Source: AC-32 sp963763475
GTDB taxonomy: Bacteria > Actinomycetota > Thermoleophilia > Gaiellales > Gaiellaceae
DNA length: 64,000 bases
Assembly (NCBI GenBank): GCA_963763475.1
Contig: CAVXOR010000002.1
Span: forward strand, 372,001-436,000
Direction: 5' to 3'
The translations under genes were made by a program, and so were the position numbers. The notes under the pieces were generated by a model, which did not search any database, was not told where the DNA came from, and saw nothing but the letters and a program-made list of their open reading frames with translations. Below are positions 17,167 through 25,314 of this stretch, piece after piece; the stretch's first letter is position 1, and the number at the start of each line of letters is the position of its first letter.

Positions 17167-17529
17167 TCAGGCGACGGCTACAACGCGCTCTTCGCCGGCG
17201 CCGCGGTACTCGTCGCCGAGCTTCTCGCGCAGCGTCTGCTCGAGCTGTCCGGAGGCCGCGAGCTCCTCGACGATGTCCGCGCCGCCGACCAGCTCGCCGC
17301 GCACGAAGACCTGTGGGATCGTCGGCCAGCCGGACAGCGCCGAGAGCTCCTCGCGGATCCGCGGGTCGGGCAGGATGTCGACCGCGGTCACGGGCGCCCC
17401 GGCGCGGCGTAGTGCCTCCAGCGCCCGCTGCGAGTTGCCGCACATCACGAACTGCGGCGTCCCCTTCATGAACAGTGCCACGTCCTCGGTCTCGATGATC
17501 TGCTTGATCTGGTCGTTGAGCTCGCTCAC
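17167..17529 (-). CDS. grxD: monothiol glutaredoxin of the Grx4/GrxD type with CGNS site
   Basis: The 120-residue protein has the monothiol glutaredoxin layout: LFMKGTPQFVMCGNSQRAL at about 20-38, SGWPTIPQVFVRGELVGGADIV at about 67-88 with the cis-Pro and glutathione-binding TIP and GG. Such proteins hold and pass on [2Fe-2S] clusters, usually as a complex with BolA. The active site is CGNS; most of the family has CGFS. It starts in an ATGA overlap with the bolA-like gene, which supports joint action. The C-terminal tail of about 20 residues is not conserved. Confidence 0.92.
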   Translation of the reverse strand: MSELNDQIKQIIETEDVALFMKGTPQFVMCGNSQRALEALRRAGAPVTAVDILPDPRIREELSALSGWPTIPQVFVRGELVGGADIVEELAASGQLEQTLREKLGDEYRGAGEERVVAVA

Positions 17530-17753
17530 GCCGGTCCTTTCGTCTTGATCCTCAGTTCGTGAATGGTGCCATCGGCGAGAGGGGTGGCGAGGGCGGCGTA
17601 GACGAGCCGGTGTTGCTCGACCAGCGAGAGCCCGCCGAAGCGGGCGCTCGCGACCGTGACCTGGAAGTGGTCCCCACCGCCGGTGCGATCCTCGACCGCC
17701 ACCTCGTCACCCGGGAACGCGGCGCGCAGGAGCCCTTCGAGGCGCTCGGTCAC
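17526..17753 (-). CDS. BolA-family protein
   Basis: This 75-residue ORF was placed by its neighbours: a GTG at 17753 overlaps the stop of the CBS gene as GTGA, and its stop overlaps the glutaredoxin start as ATGA. The sequence (ERLEGLLRAAFPGDEVAVED, then HFQVTVASARFGGLSLVEQH, LVYAALATPL, HELRIKTK) is a BolA domain with the conserved FxGxSxVxxHR-like helix. BolA proteins bind monothiol glutaredoxins through a shared [2Fe-2S] cluster and guide cluster delivery. The conserved His in HRLVYAAL is present. Confidence 0.9.
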   Translation of the reverse strand: MTERLEGLLRAAFPGDEVAVEDRTGGGDHFQVTVASARFGGLSLVEQHRLVYAALATPLADGTIHELRIKTKGPA

Positions 17754-19147
17754 TTCGAGTTGCGGCCGTGCGCGAGGTACTCGAGCAGGTCGGAGCGGGT
17801 CAGCATCCCGGTCGGCTTCCCGCGCGTTGCGACGACGACTGCCTGGCTGCCGCCGCTCAGCGCCGAGAAGACCTCGTCCAGCGACTCCTCCGCCTCGACC
17901 GCCGCGAGCGGTGGCTGCATCGCGGCCGCAACCTCCTCGTTGAGGGCGTCCGGGTTGCGGAAGACCAGCTCCAGCAGGCCGCGCTCCTGCAGCGAGCCGA
18001 CCACGTCCGCCAGCGAGCCGGAGCCGCCGTGGCGCATCACCGGCAGCTGCGAGATCGAGTACCGCTGGAGCAGGTCGATTGCGGCCCCGACCTTCTCGTG
18101 CGACTCGATCGTGACGAGCTCCGGCGCCTCGCCGTTCTGCTGTTTGAAACGGAGCACTTCCGTCACCTTCGGCGTCGGCTCGCGGCGCTCGAGGAAGCCG
18201 AGCTCGACCAGGTAGTTGTCGTCGTAGAACTTGGACAGGTAGGCGCGGCCGCCGTCCGGGAAGAGCGTGACCACGGTCTTGCCGGCGCCGAGCTCCTTCG
18301 CGATCTCGATCGCCGCCCAGGCCGCGGTGCCACCGGAGCCCCCGACCAGCAGGCCCTCCTCGCGCGCGAGCCGTCGCGCAGTGATGAACGACTCGCGGTC
18401 GCCGACCGTCACCCAGCGGTCGACGACGGACGGGTCGAAGGTCTCCGGGTAGAAGTCCTCGCCGATCCCCTCGACCAGGTACGGATGCTGCTTCTCCGGC
18501 CCGGAGGTGTAGATCGAGCCCTCGGGGTCGGCGCCGACGATCATCAGCTCCGGGCTCTGCTCCTTCAGGTACCGGGCCGCGCCTGTGATCGTGCCGCCGG
18601 TGCCGACGGCGATCACCAGCGCGTCGACCTCGCCGCCCGTCTGCTCCCACAGCTCGGGGCCTGTCGTCTCGTAGTGCGAGCGCGGGTTCCCCTCGTTGCG
18701 GTACTGGTCGGGCTTGAACGCGCCCGGGATCTCCTCGGCGAGCCGGTCGGAGACGGAGTAGTAGCTCTCGGGCGACTCGGGCTCGACCGCGTAGGGGCAG
18801 ACGATCACCTCGGCGCCGAAGGCCTTGAGCAGCGAGATCTTCTCGCGGCTCATCTTGTCGGGCATCGTGAAGATGCAGCGGTAACCCCGCAGCGCGGCCA
18901 CGATCGCGAGCCCGGTGCCCGTGTTGCCGGAGGTCGGCTCGACGATCGTCCCGCCCGGCTTCAGCTTCCCCTCGCGCTCGGCCGCGTCGATCATCGTGAT
19001 CGCGATCCGGTCCTTGATCGAGCCGCCCGGATTGAGGTACTCGAGCTTGGCGACGACGGCCGCCGCGCCCTCGGGAACGATGTTCTGGAGCCGAACGAGC
19101 GGCGTCTTGCCGACCAGCTCGAGCAGCGTCGGGTACTCGCGCGCCAT
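17750..19147 (-). CDS. cbs: cystathionine beta-synthase with C-terminal CBS pair
   Basis: The 465-residue enzyme has a PLP fold-type II catalytic domain to about residue 325 (LNPGGSIKDRIA with the PLP lysine, PTSGNTGTGLAIVAAL, GTGGTITGAARYLKE) and a C-terminal pair of CBS domains (ISQLPVMRHGGSGSLADVVGS and SGGSQAVVVATRGKPTGMLTRSDLL). It condenses serine or an activated serine with homocysteine to cystathionine; the CBS pair usually gives allosteric control. I place the start at the ATG of MAREYP (19147), 8 bases after TACGCT, rather than at 19156. It heads the cbs-bolA-grxD operon. Confidence 0.93.
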   Translation of the reverse strand: MAREYPTLLELVGKTPLVRLQNIVPEGAAAVVAKLEYLNPGGSIKDRIAITMIDAAEREGKLKPGGTIVEPTSGNTGTGLAIVAALRGYRCIFTMPDKMSREKISLLKAFGAEVIVCPYAVEPESPESYYSVSDRLAEEIPGAFKPDQYRNEGNPRSHYETTGPELWEQTGGEVDALVIAVGTGGTITGAARYLKEQSPELMIVGADPEGSIYTSGPEKQHPYLVEGIGEDFYPETFDPSVVDRWVTVGDRESFITARRLAREEGLLVGGSGGTAAWAAIEIAKELGAGKTVVTLFPDGGRAYLSKFYDDNYLVELGFLERREPTPKVTEVLRFKQQNGEAPELVTIESHEKVGAAIDLLQRYSISQLPVMRHGGSGSLADVVGSLQERGLLELVFRNPDALNEEVAAAMQPPLAAVEAEESLDEVFSALSGGSQAVVVATRGKPTGMLTRSDLLEYLAHGRNSK

Positions 19148-19155
19148 CGCCGTCA

Positions 19156-19161
19156 AGCGTA
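19156..19161 (-). promoter_or_regulatory. -10 box of the cbs-bolA-grxD operon
   Basis: TACGCT lies 8 bases before the ATG at 19147 and is the reason for preferring that start. Confidence 0.5.
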
Positions 19162-19165
19162 ATCG

Positions 19166-20602
19166 CTAGGTCGCGACGGTCGCCGTTTCGCCCTCCGTGA
19201 CCGGGGCCTCGGTTCCGCGCAGCAGCAGGAACCCTGCGACTGCCCCTGCCAGCGAGATCCCCACGAGCGCCCAGAACGCCAGCTGATAGCCGGACGTGAA
19301 GGCCTCCGCCGGCGAGTGGCCCGACTTCAGCAGCGTCTTCGCGTGCGACGTGAAGATCGTCGAGGCGAGGGCGACGCCGATCGCGCCGCCGATCTGCTGG
19401 TTGGTGTTGATCAGCCCCGATGCGAGCCCCGCTTCCTGCGGCGAGACCTGCGCCAGCGCCGCGATCGTGACGGGCACGAACCCGAATGCGAGCCCCACCG
19501 CGAAGACGAGGTAGGCCGGCAGCAGGTCAGGCCAGAAGTGCCCGTCCACGGGGATCTGCGTGTACCAGAGCAGCGCGACTGTGAGCACGAGCATGCCGAT
19601 CACGATCACCGGCATCGGCCCGTAGCGCGTGGCCAGCGCCTGTGCGACGCCGGCCCAGATCACCACCGTCCCCGCCGTGGCGAGGAAGGTGACGCCGGTC
19701 TCGAGCGCCGACCAGCCGAGCACCTGCTGCACGTACAGGGTCAGGACGAAGAAGTTGGCGAAGATCACCGCCCCGAGCAGGAAGCCGACCACGTTCGCGC
19801 CGAGCAGCGAACGGATCTTGAAGATCGAGAGCGGCACGAGCGGCGACTTGGAGCGCGACTCGATCAGGATCGAGATCCCCGCCAGCGCGGCGGAGGCGAG
19901 GAGCAGCAGGATCGTCCGCGCCGAGGCCCAGCCGTCGTCCGGTGCCTTCGAGATCGCATAGACGAAGATCGCCAGGCTGCTTGTGATCGTGATCGCGCCG
20001 GCCGCGTCGAAGCGGCGGTGGCCCAGCTCGCCCGTGCTCTCCGGGACGAAGCGGAGCGTCAGGAACAGCACCAGCGCCCCGACGGGGACGTTGACGAAGA
20101 AGATCCACTCCCAGCCGAGGTATTTCGTCAGGATCCCGCCGAAGAGCACGCCCGCCGCGGCGCCCGAGCCCCCGAGCGCGCCCCAGATCCCCAGCGCCTT
20201 GTTGCGCTCGGCGCCCTCGCGGAAGGTCGTGGTCACGATCGAGAGGGCGGCCGGCGAGATGATCGCCGCGCCGAGGCCTTGCACCGCGCGCGCGCCGATC
20301 AGGACGTTGGCGCTGTTGGCGAGCCCGCAGGCAAGCGAGGCGAACGTGAAGATGACGAGCCCGACGATGAAGATCAGCCGCCGCCCGAGCAGGTCGGCCA
20401 TCCGGCCGCCGAGCAGGAGGAAGCCGCCGAAGGTGATCGCGTAGGCGGTGATCACCCACTGCACGGTCTTCTCGGGGATGTCGAGGTCGATCTGGATCGA
20501 CGGAATCGCGACGTTCACGATCGCGACGTCGAGAACGGTCATGAAGAACGCGGCGCCGACGATCGCGAGGATCAGCCAGCGGCGGTCGGCTGCGGAACTC
20601 AT
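19166..20602 (-). CDS. DHA2-family (EmrB/QacA) MFS efflux transporter
   Basis: The 478-residue protein has about 14 hydrophobic helices and the DHA2 signatures: FFMTVLDVAIVNVAIPSI in helix 1 and LGGRMADLLGRRLIF in the loop between helices 2 and 3. These proton-drug antiporters export drugs, dyes or metabolites. A strong ribosome site (AAAGGAGGAAG) precedes the ATG, so this message is leadered. It is divergent from the exported barrel protein across a 305-base spacer. Substrate unknown. Confidence 0.92.
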   Translation of the reverse strand: MSSAADRRWLILAIVGAAFFMTVLDVAIVNVAIPSIQIDLDIPEKTVQWVITAYAITFGGFLLLGGRMADLLGRRLIFIVGLVIFTFASLACGLANSANVLIGARAVQGLGAAIISPAALSIVTTTFREGAERNKALGIWGALGGSGAAAGVLFGGILTKYLGWEWIFFVNVPVGALVLFLTLRFVPESTGELGHRRFDAAGAITITSSLAIFVYAISKAPDDGWASARTILLLLASAALAGISILIESRSKSPLVPLSIFKIRSLLGANVVGFLLGAVIFANFFVLTLYVQQVLGWSALETGVTFLATAGTVVIWAGVAQALATRYGPMPVIVIGMLVLTVALLWYTQIPVDGHFWPDLLPAYLVFAVGLAFGFVPVTIAALAQVSPQEAGLASGLINTNQQIGGAIGVALASTIFTSHAKTLLKSGHSPAEAFTSGYQLAFWALVGISLAGAVAGFLLLRGTEAPVTEGETATVAT

Positions 20603-20702
20603 CTTCCTCCTTGGGGTCGTTGCGGTCCTCGAACGAAACGCGGCGAAGGGCCATTCCGAAGCCCGCCTGCCGTCGCGCCCGCCCGTTCAGCCAGGGTAAC
20701 GC

Positions 20703-20733
20703 CGACGCGATTTCGGCACAACGTCGTCACACA
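20703..20733 (+). promoter_or_regulatory. tandem CGNCAC repeat, response-regulator-like site
   Basis: CGGCAC at 20714 and CGTCAC(ACA) at 20725 are 11 bases apart, preceded by the weaker CGACGC at 20703. The site lies about 35-50 bases upstream of the start point predicted from TACGGT at 20753, where PhoB/OmpR-type activators bind. Confidence 0.45.
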
Positions 20734-20752
20734 TCTGCGCGCCGCGCACGGC

Positions 20753-20758
20753 TACGGT
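20753..20758 (+). promoter_or_regulatory. -10 box for the leadered exported-protein gene
   Basis: TACGGT, with GGC before it, is 22 bases past the last CGTCAC repeat. Transcription from about 20765 would give a leader of about 140 bases before the GTG at 20908. The remaining spacer (20603-20702) shows only the ribosome site of the divergent transporter. Confidence 0.4.
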
Positions 20759-20764
20759 GTCCTC

Positions 20765-20905
20765 GGGGGAAAGCACGCGGGGGTCCCCCGGGGGGAGAAT
20801 GGTTCACGCGCGAGGCCGGGGAACCGATCCTGGGTGTGCCACCCGCCGCTCGATGTAGGAAGATTTGCGCGTGGTAAGCGACGTCTCGCCGCCGGTGGAC
20901 ACCTG
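20765..20905 (+). ncRNA. structured leader, possibly a c-di-AMP (ydaO-like) riboswitch
   Basis: The leader contains GGTTC/GAACC arms around GGCCGGGGAACC, then GATCCTGGGTG, a GGGT/ACCC hairpin, GTAGG, and a closing GTAAGCGA. The order GGGGAACC, TGGGTG, GTAGG, GTAAGCG resembles the c-di-AMP riboswitch, which in actinobacteria often controls cell-wall and exported hydrolase genes. The conserved 3' segment (normally CCCGUCAGCUAACC) is not evident, so it may be divergent, degenerate, or a different structured leader. Confidence 0.3.
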
Positions 20906-20907
20906 AC

Positions 20908-23241
20908 GTGCGGCCTGTGCGCATCCGGTTTGCTGGCCAGTGGCCGCGGCTGCTGCTGGCCGCGGCCGCCGTCGCCCTCGCCTCGACGGCCGCTGCCGTC
21001 GCGGGCGGCGGGCGCGAGGCCTCGGTCTGCGCGCGGCTGACCTCCGATCGGGCCTACGTCGACGGCGTCCGCCAGGCGCTGGCCGATCGGCAGGACGCCT
21101 GGGGGAACGCGCTGCTGGCCTCCCCGGCCGGGCCGACCTACGACGGCGTCCGCCGGCTCCTGCACCCGTTGATGCTGGTCGGCCGCCCCGCCGGGCTGAA
21201 GCCGGCCCGCCTGACCGACTCGGGCATCTACTACCTGGCCTTAGGGCAGCCGCGGGACTCGAACGGCGCGGGGCGCGTGCAGCTGCACGTGGCCGACGGG
21301 AGCCAGGTCGTCTCGCAGCGGGTGGACGGCTCCACGCTGACGGTCTCCGTCGGCGCGCGGGGCACCGAGCGCTACGGCGCCTGCCTGAGCCGGCTCGAGA
21401 CGCCGCGTCTCAACCAGCGCTACCTCCCGATCCTCGAGACCGGCTACACGGATGCCGACGGCGTGCGCTACCGGCAGGAGTCCTTCGCGACGCGGATCCC
21501 CAAGACGCGCGCGCTGGTCAGCTTCATCCGCCTCTCGATCGACCCGACCCGCACCCGTGCGGGTGTGGCGCACGTCCGCTTCACGCCTTCGCTACGGCTG
21601 CACCGCGTCGGACATCAGCTGCGCCGCGGGCGGCGGGCCCGCTTGCTCTTCGGCAAGCGCCTGCGCTTCGACGGGCACGCGCTCGTCTCCACCGTCCGCC
21701 GACCGCGGGTGCTCTACCTCGCCTGGCTCAACCGCGCCGCGCGCACCCGGCCGCTCCGGCTCGACAAGGCAGCGTACGAGCGAGCGAAGGCAAGCGTCGA
21801 GAGCTACTGGGTCAAGCGCCTGGCCACCGGGGGCGAGCTCGTCGTCCCGGAGCAGCGGGTCTACGACGCCGAGCGCAACCTGCTGATCCAGAATCTGCTG
21901 CTCTCCTGGCGGTACAGCCTCGGCAACGCCTACGGTCATTTCTCCTGGGAGCTCCTCGACGTGGCCGAGGTGATGGGCGCGTACGGCTACCGCGGCCTCG
22001 AGCAGGCGATCCTGCACACCGCGCTGCGGGCACCGACCGTCTTCCCGAACCGCTCGGCCGGCGAGCGGATGGTCGGGTCGGCCGACTTCCTCCGCCGTTT
22101 CGGCGACACGAACTACGTCGCGCGCGTGACTCCTCGCATACGGAGGGACGTCGAGTCCTTCGGGCGCCAGCTCGAGGCCGGCGCGCCGGGCCTGTTGCGT
22201 CGCGAGCGCTACGGCGCCGACATCGCCGGGCCCATCTACGGCCTACATGCGCAGGTGCTCGCGTGGCAGGGCCTGCGTGCGATGGCCGACGTCTGGTCAC
22301 GAACGGGCCGGCCGCAGCTCGCGACCGAGGCGACCGGGGAGGCCGACCGGCTCGAGGCGGCCTTACGCAGCGCGGTGGCGGCCGCGCAGGTCTCGATGGG
22401 CGACGGCTCGCTGTTCATCCCGATCGCGCTCGTCGACGGGCAGGAGAAGCCGTACGACGCGCTCACCGCCTCGAAGCGCGGCAGCTACTGGAACCTGGTC
22501 ATGCCGTACGTGCTCGCGTCGGGCTTCGTCCGCCCCGGCGGCGCCGAGGCGACCGGCGTGTTGCGCTACCTGCTGGGCCACGGCTCGCGCTTCCTTGGCC
22601 TCGTCCGCTTCAGCCCGCATACCGGCGTCACCAATCCCGGCTACCAGGGGCCCGGCTCCGACGACGTCTACGGCACGAACGTCGCCCGCTTCCTCGCCGA
22701 CAACGACCAGCCCGACCAGCTGGTGCTCAGCCTGTACGGCAAGCTCGGCGCGGGGATGACCGAGAACACGTTTGTCTCCGGCGAGGGCTCGACGATCGCG
22801 CCGTCCGCGGGGCAGTACTACCGTTCCATGCACCGCCCGCCGAACAGCGCCAACAATGCCTTTTTCCTCGAGACGCTCCGGCTGACGCTGGTCCACGAGA
22901 CCACGGACGCGAGCGGCGTCCCGCGCGGGCTCGAGCTCGCCTACGCGACCCCGCGCGCCTGGCTCGAGCCGGGCAAGCAGATCGCCGTGCGTCGGCTGAT
23001 GACGAGTTTCGGGCCGCTCTCGTACACGCTCGACGCCGACGCCGTCTCGGTGCGGGCGAGCATCGACCTCCCGAGCGGTTTCACCGGCCCTTTGCGCCTG
23101 CGGCTGCGCCTACCGGCGGGGGAGCGGCTCGGCACGGTGACGGTCGGTGGCGTGTCGACCAAAAGCCTGATCGGCCCGGAGACGATCAACCTCTCCGGGA
23201 CGAGCGGTCACGTCGACGTCGTCGCGCGCCGCCTCGGCTAG
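20908..23241 (+). CDS. large exported helical-barrel (glycosidase-like) protein
   Basis: The 777-residue product has a signal peptide (basic start, hydrophobic run to about residue 32). A beta-rich N-terminal region extends to about 260. A helical region at about 300-640 contains QNLLLSWRYSLGNAYGHFSWELLDVAEVMGAY, YWNLVMPYVLASGF and TGVTNPGYQGPGSDDVYGTN, and a small beta domain ends the protein. The order beta domain, six-hairpin toroid, beta domain is typical of glycoside hydrolases and lyases acting on exported polysaccharide, but I cannot name a family. The GTG start follows a long structured leader. Its stop shares CTAG with purH. Confidence 0.75.
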   Translation: MRPVRIRFAGQWPRLLLAAAAVALASTAAAVAGGGREASVCARLTSDRAYVDGVRQALADRQDAWGNALLASPAGPTYDGVRRLLHPLMLVGRPAGLKPARLTDSGIYYLALGQPRDSNGAGRVQLHVADGSQVVSQRVDGSTLTVSVGARGTERYGACLSRLETPRLNQRYLPILETGYTDADGVRYRQESFATRIPKTRALVSFIRLSIDPTRTRAGVAHVRFTPSLRLHRVGHQLRRGRRARLLFGKRLRFDGHALVSTVRRPRVLYLAWLNRAARTRPLRLDKAAYERAKASVESYWVKRLATGGELVVPEQRVYDAERNLLIQNLLLSWRYSLGNAYGHFSWELLDVAEVMGAYGYRGLEQAILHTALRAPTVFPNRSAGERMVGSADFLRRFGDTNYVARVTPRIRRDVESFGRQLEAGAPGLLRRERYGADIAGPIYGLHAQVLAWQGLRAMADVWSRTGRPQLATEATGEADRLEAALRSAVAAAQVSMGDGSLFIPIALVDGQEKPYDALTASKRGSYWNLVMPYVLASGFVRPGGAEATGVLRYLLGHGSRFLGLVRFSPHTGVTNPGYQGPGSDDVYGTNVARFLADNDQPDQLVLSLYGKLGAGMTENTFVSGEGSTIAPSAGQYYRSMHRPPNSANNAFFLETLRLTLVHETTDASGVPRGLELAYATPRAWLEPGKQIAVRRLMTSFGPLSYTLDADAVSVRASIDLPSGFTGPLRLRLRLPAGERLGTVTVGGVSTKSLIGPETINLSGTSGHVDVVARRLG

Positions 23242-24776
23242 TGCCTGAAGTGGCGGCGGTTGGTGAAGACCATCGTCGCGCCGGCCCGCTCGACCGCCTC
23301 GACCACCTCGGCGTCGCGCTTCGAGCCGCCGGGCTGGATCACCCCGGTGATGCCCGCCGCCAGCGCGAGCTGAGGGCCGTCCGCGAACGGGAAGAACGCG
23401 TCCGAGGCGACCACCGCGCCGGCCGTCGCGTGCCCGTGCTCGCGGGCCTTGTCGAGCGCGATCCGCACCGAGTCGACGCGGCTCATCTGTCCCGCGCCGA
23501 TGCCGATCGTCTGCAGGTCGTGCGCGAGCACGATCGCGTTGGAGGTGACGTGCTTGCAGACCCGCCAGGCGAAGAGCAGGTCGCCCCAGGCCATCTCGCT
23601 CGGCGAGCCGCAGACGACCTCCATGCCTTCGCGGTCCTCGATGTCGGAGTCGCGCTCCTGCACGAGCAGTCCTCCTAACACGCGCTTGTAGTCGCGCTCG
23701 CCGGGATTGTCCCGCCGGCGTTCCTTGTCCTCGAGGATCCGCGTCGCCGGCTTCTGCGTCAGGCGCTCGAGCGCCGCCTCGTCGAAGCCCGGCGCGAACA
23801 GCACCTCGACGAACTGCTCCGCCAGCTGCTCGCCGAGCGCTTCGCTGACCGGTCGGTTGAGCACCACGACGCCGCCGTAGGCGGAGACCGGGTCGGCGGA
23901 GAGCGCCCGTTGGTACGCCTGCTCGATCGAGCCGGCGACCGCGACGCCGCAGGGGTTTGCGTGCTTGACGATCACGCAGGCCGGCAGCTCGAACTCGCGC
24001 GCCACCAGCCGCGCCGCGGAGAGGTCGTTCAGGTTGTTGAACGAGAGCTCGCGGCCGTGCAGCTGCTCCACGCGTGAGAGCAGGTGCCGCCGCGCACCGC
24101 GCTCGGCGTAGTAGGCCCCGCGCTGGTGCGGGTTCTCCCCGTACGAGAGCTCGAGCTCCTTCGTGAAGCCGGGGAGCAGCGCAGCCGGAAAGGCCTCCGG
24201 GTCGGAGAACCAGTTCGCGATCGCGGCCTCGTAGGCGGCGGTCATGGCGAAGGTCTCGCCGGCGAGGCGACGGCGGGTCTCGAGCAGCAGGTCGCCACGC
24301 TCGCGCACTTCCTCGAGCACCTCGTCGTAGCGCTCGGGGCGGCAGACGGGGGCGACGTGCGCGAAGTTCTTCGCCGCCGCACGCAGCATCGCCGGGCCGC
24401 CGATGTCGATCATCTCGACCGCGTCCAGCTCGCCGACCGCGCGCCGAGAGGTGACGTCCTCGAACGGGTAGAGATTGACGCAGACGAGGTCGAACGGCTC
24501 GATCCCGTGCTCGTCCAGCGCCGCGGTGTCGTCGGCGCGGTTCCGACGGGCGAGGATCGCGGCGTGGATGCGCGGGTGCAGGGTCTTGACGCGGCCACCG
24601 AGCAGCTCGGGCACCTCGGTCAGCTCCTCGACGGGGGTCACCGGGATGCCGACCTTTTGCAGGAAGCCCGCGGTGCCGCCGGACGCGACCAGCTCGACGT
24701 CGAGCTCCGCGAGGCCGCGCGCAAACGGCTCGAGGCCCTGCTTGTCGTAGACCGAGAGCAGCGCCCGCCGGATCAC
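23238..24776 (-). CDS. purH: AICAR transformylase / IMP cyclohydrolase
   Basis: The 512-residue bifunctional enzyme carries the last two steps to IMP: formyl transfer to AICAR, then ring closure. The N-terminal cyclohydrolase (MGS-like) domain covers about residues 1-190 (LSVYDKQGLEPFARGLAEL, VASGGTAGFLQKVGIPV, KTLHPRIHAAIL), and the transformylase domain the rest (ELSFNNLNDLSAA, VIVKHANPCGVAV with Lys-His of the active site). The length is normal. GTG at 24776 lies in a GTGA overlap with the expected end of purN, so it is the third gene of purMNH. It ends convergently with the exported protein gene, sharing CTAG. Confidence 0.97.
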   Translation of the reverse strand: MIRRALLSVYDKQGLEPFARGLAELDVELVASGGTAGFLQKVGIPVTPVEELTEVPELLGGRVKTLHPRIHAAILARRNRADDTAALDEHGIEPFDLVCVNLYPFEDVTSRRAVGELDAVEMIDIGGPAMLRAAAKNFAHVAPVCRPERYDEVLEEVRERGDLLLETRRRLAGETFAMTAAYEAAIANWFSDPEAFPAALLPGFTKELELSYGENPHQRGAYYAERGARRHLLSRVEQLHGRELSFNNLNDLSAARLVAREFELPACVIVKHANPCGVAVAGSIEQAYQRALSADPVSAYGGVVVLNRPVSEALGEQLAEQFVEVLFAPGFDEAALERLTQKPATRILEDKERRRDNPGERDYKRVLGGLLVQERDSDIEDREGMEVVCGSPSEMAWGDLLFAWRVCKHVTSNAIVLAHDLQTIGIGAGQMSRVDSVRIALDKAREHGHATAGAVVASDAFFPFADGPQLALAAGITGVIQPGGSKRDAEVVEAVERAGATMVFTNRRHFRH

Positions 24777-25314
24777 GCGAGATCAGCTCCCGCACGACCT
24801 GCGGCAGCAGCCTGTGCTCGACCGCCTGAACCCGCGCCTTCAGCGTCTCGGCGTCGTCGTCCGGCAGCACGGGCACGCGCTCGGCCGCGATCACGGGCCC
24901 GGTGTCGATGCCGCCGTCGACGTAGTGCACCGTCGCTGCGGTCTCGGGCACACCCGCCGCGAGCACGTCGTGGATCGGGTGCGGCCCGGGAAACTCCGGC
25001 AGGGGCGCCGAGTGCGTGTTCACGACCCTGCCCGGAAAGCGCTCGAGGAAGCAGCGCCGCAGCAGGTGCATGTACCCGGCGCAGACGACGAGGTCGACTC
25101 CGTGCTGGACCAGCCATCCGGCCATCGCGGAGTCGCGGGCGTCGCGATCGGGATGGTCGTCGAGCTCGAACGCCGCGCTCGCGATCCCGGCCGCGCGGGC
25201 CCGCTCGAGCGCCCGTACGCCCGCCTGGTTGCTCGCGACCGCGACGATCGGCAGACCCTCGTCGATCAGCGCCTGCAGGTTCGTTCCCTCGCCGCTGACG
25301 AGCACGCCGATCAC
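24773..25314 (-). CDS. purN: GAR transformylase, frame disturbed near its end
   Basis: About 180 residues with the PurN core: GVLVSGEGTNLQALID (phosphate site), CAGYMHLLRR, VNTHSAPLPEFPGPHPI with catalytic Asn and His, and HYVDGGIDTGPVI with the catalytic Asp. It formylates glycinamide ribonucleotide with 10-formyl-THF. The GTG at 25314 overlaps the purM stop as GTGA. As written, the frame has no stop before purH and would run on through it; one extra base in the last few codons would place the stop in the TGA of the purH GTGA overlap (24773-24775). I treat this as a one-base error. Confidence 0.88.
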
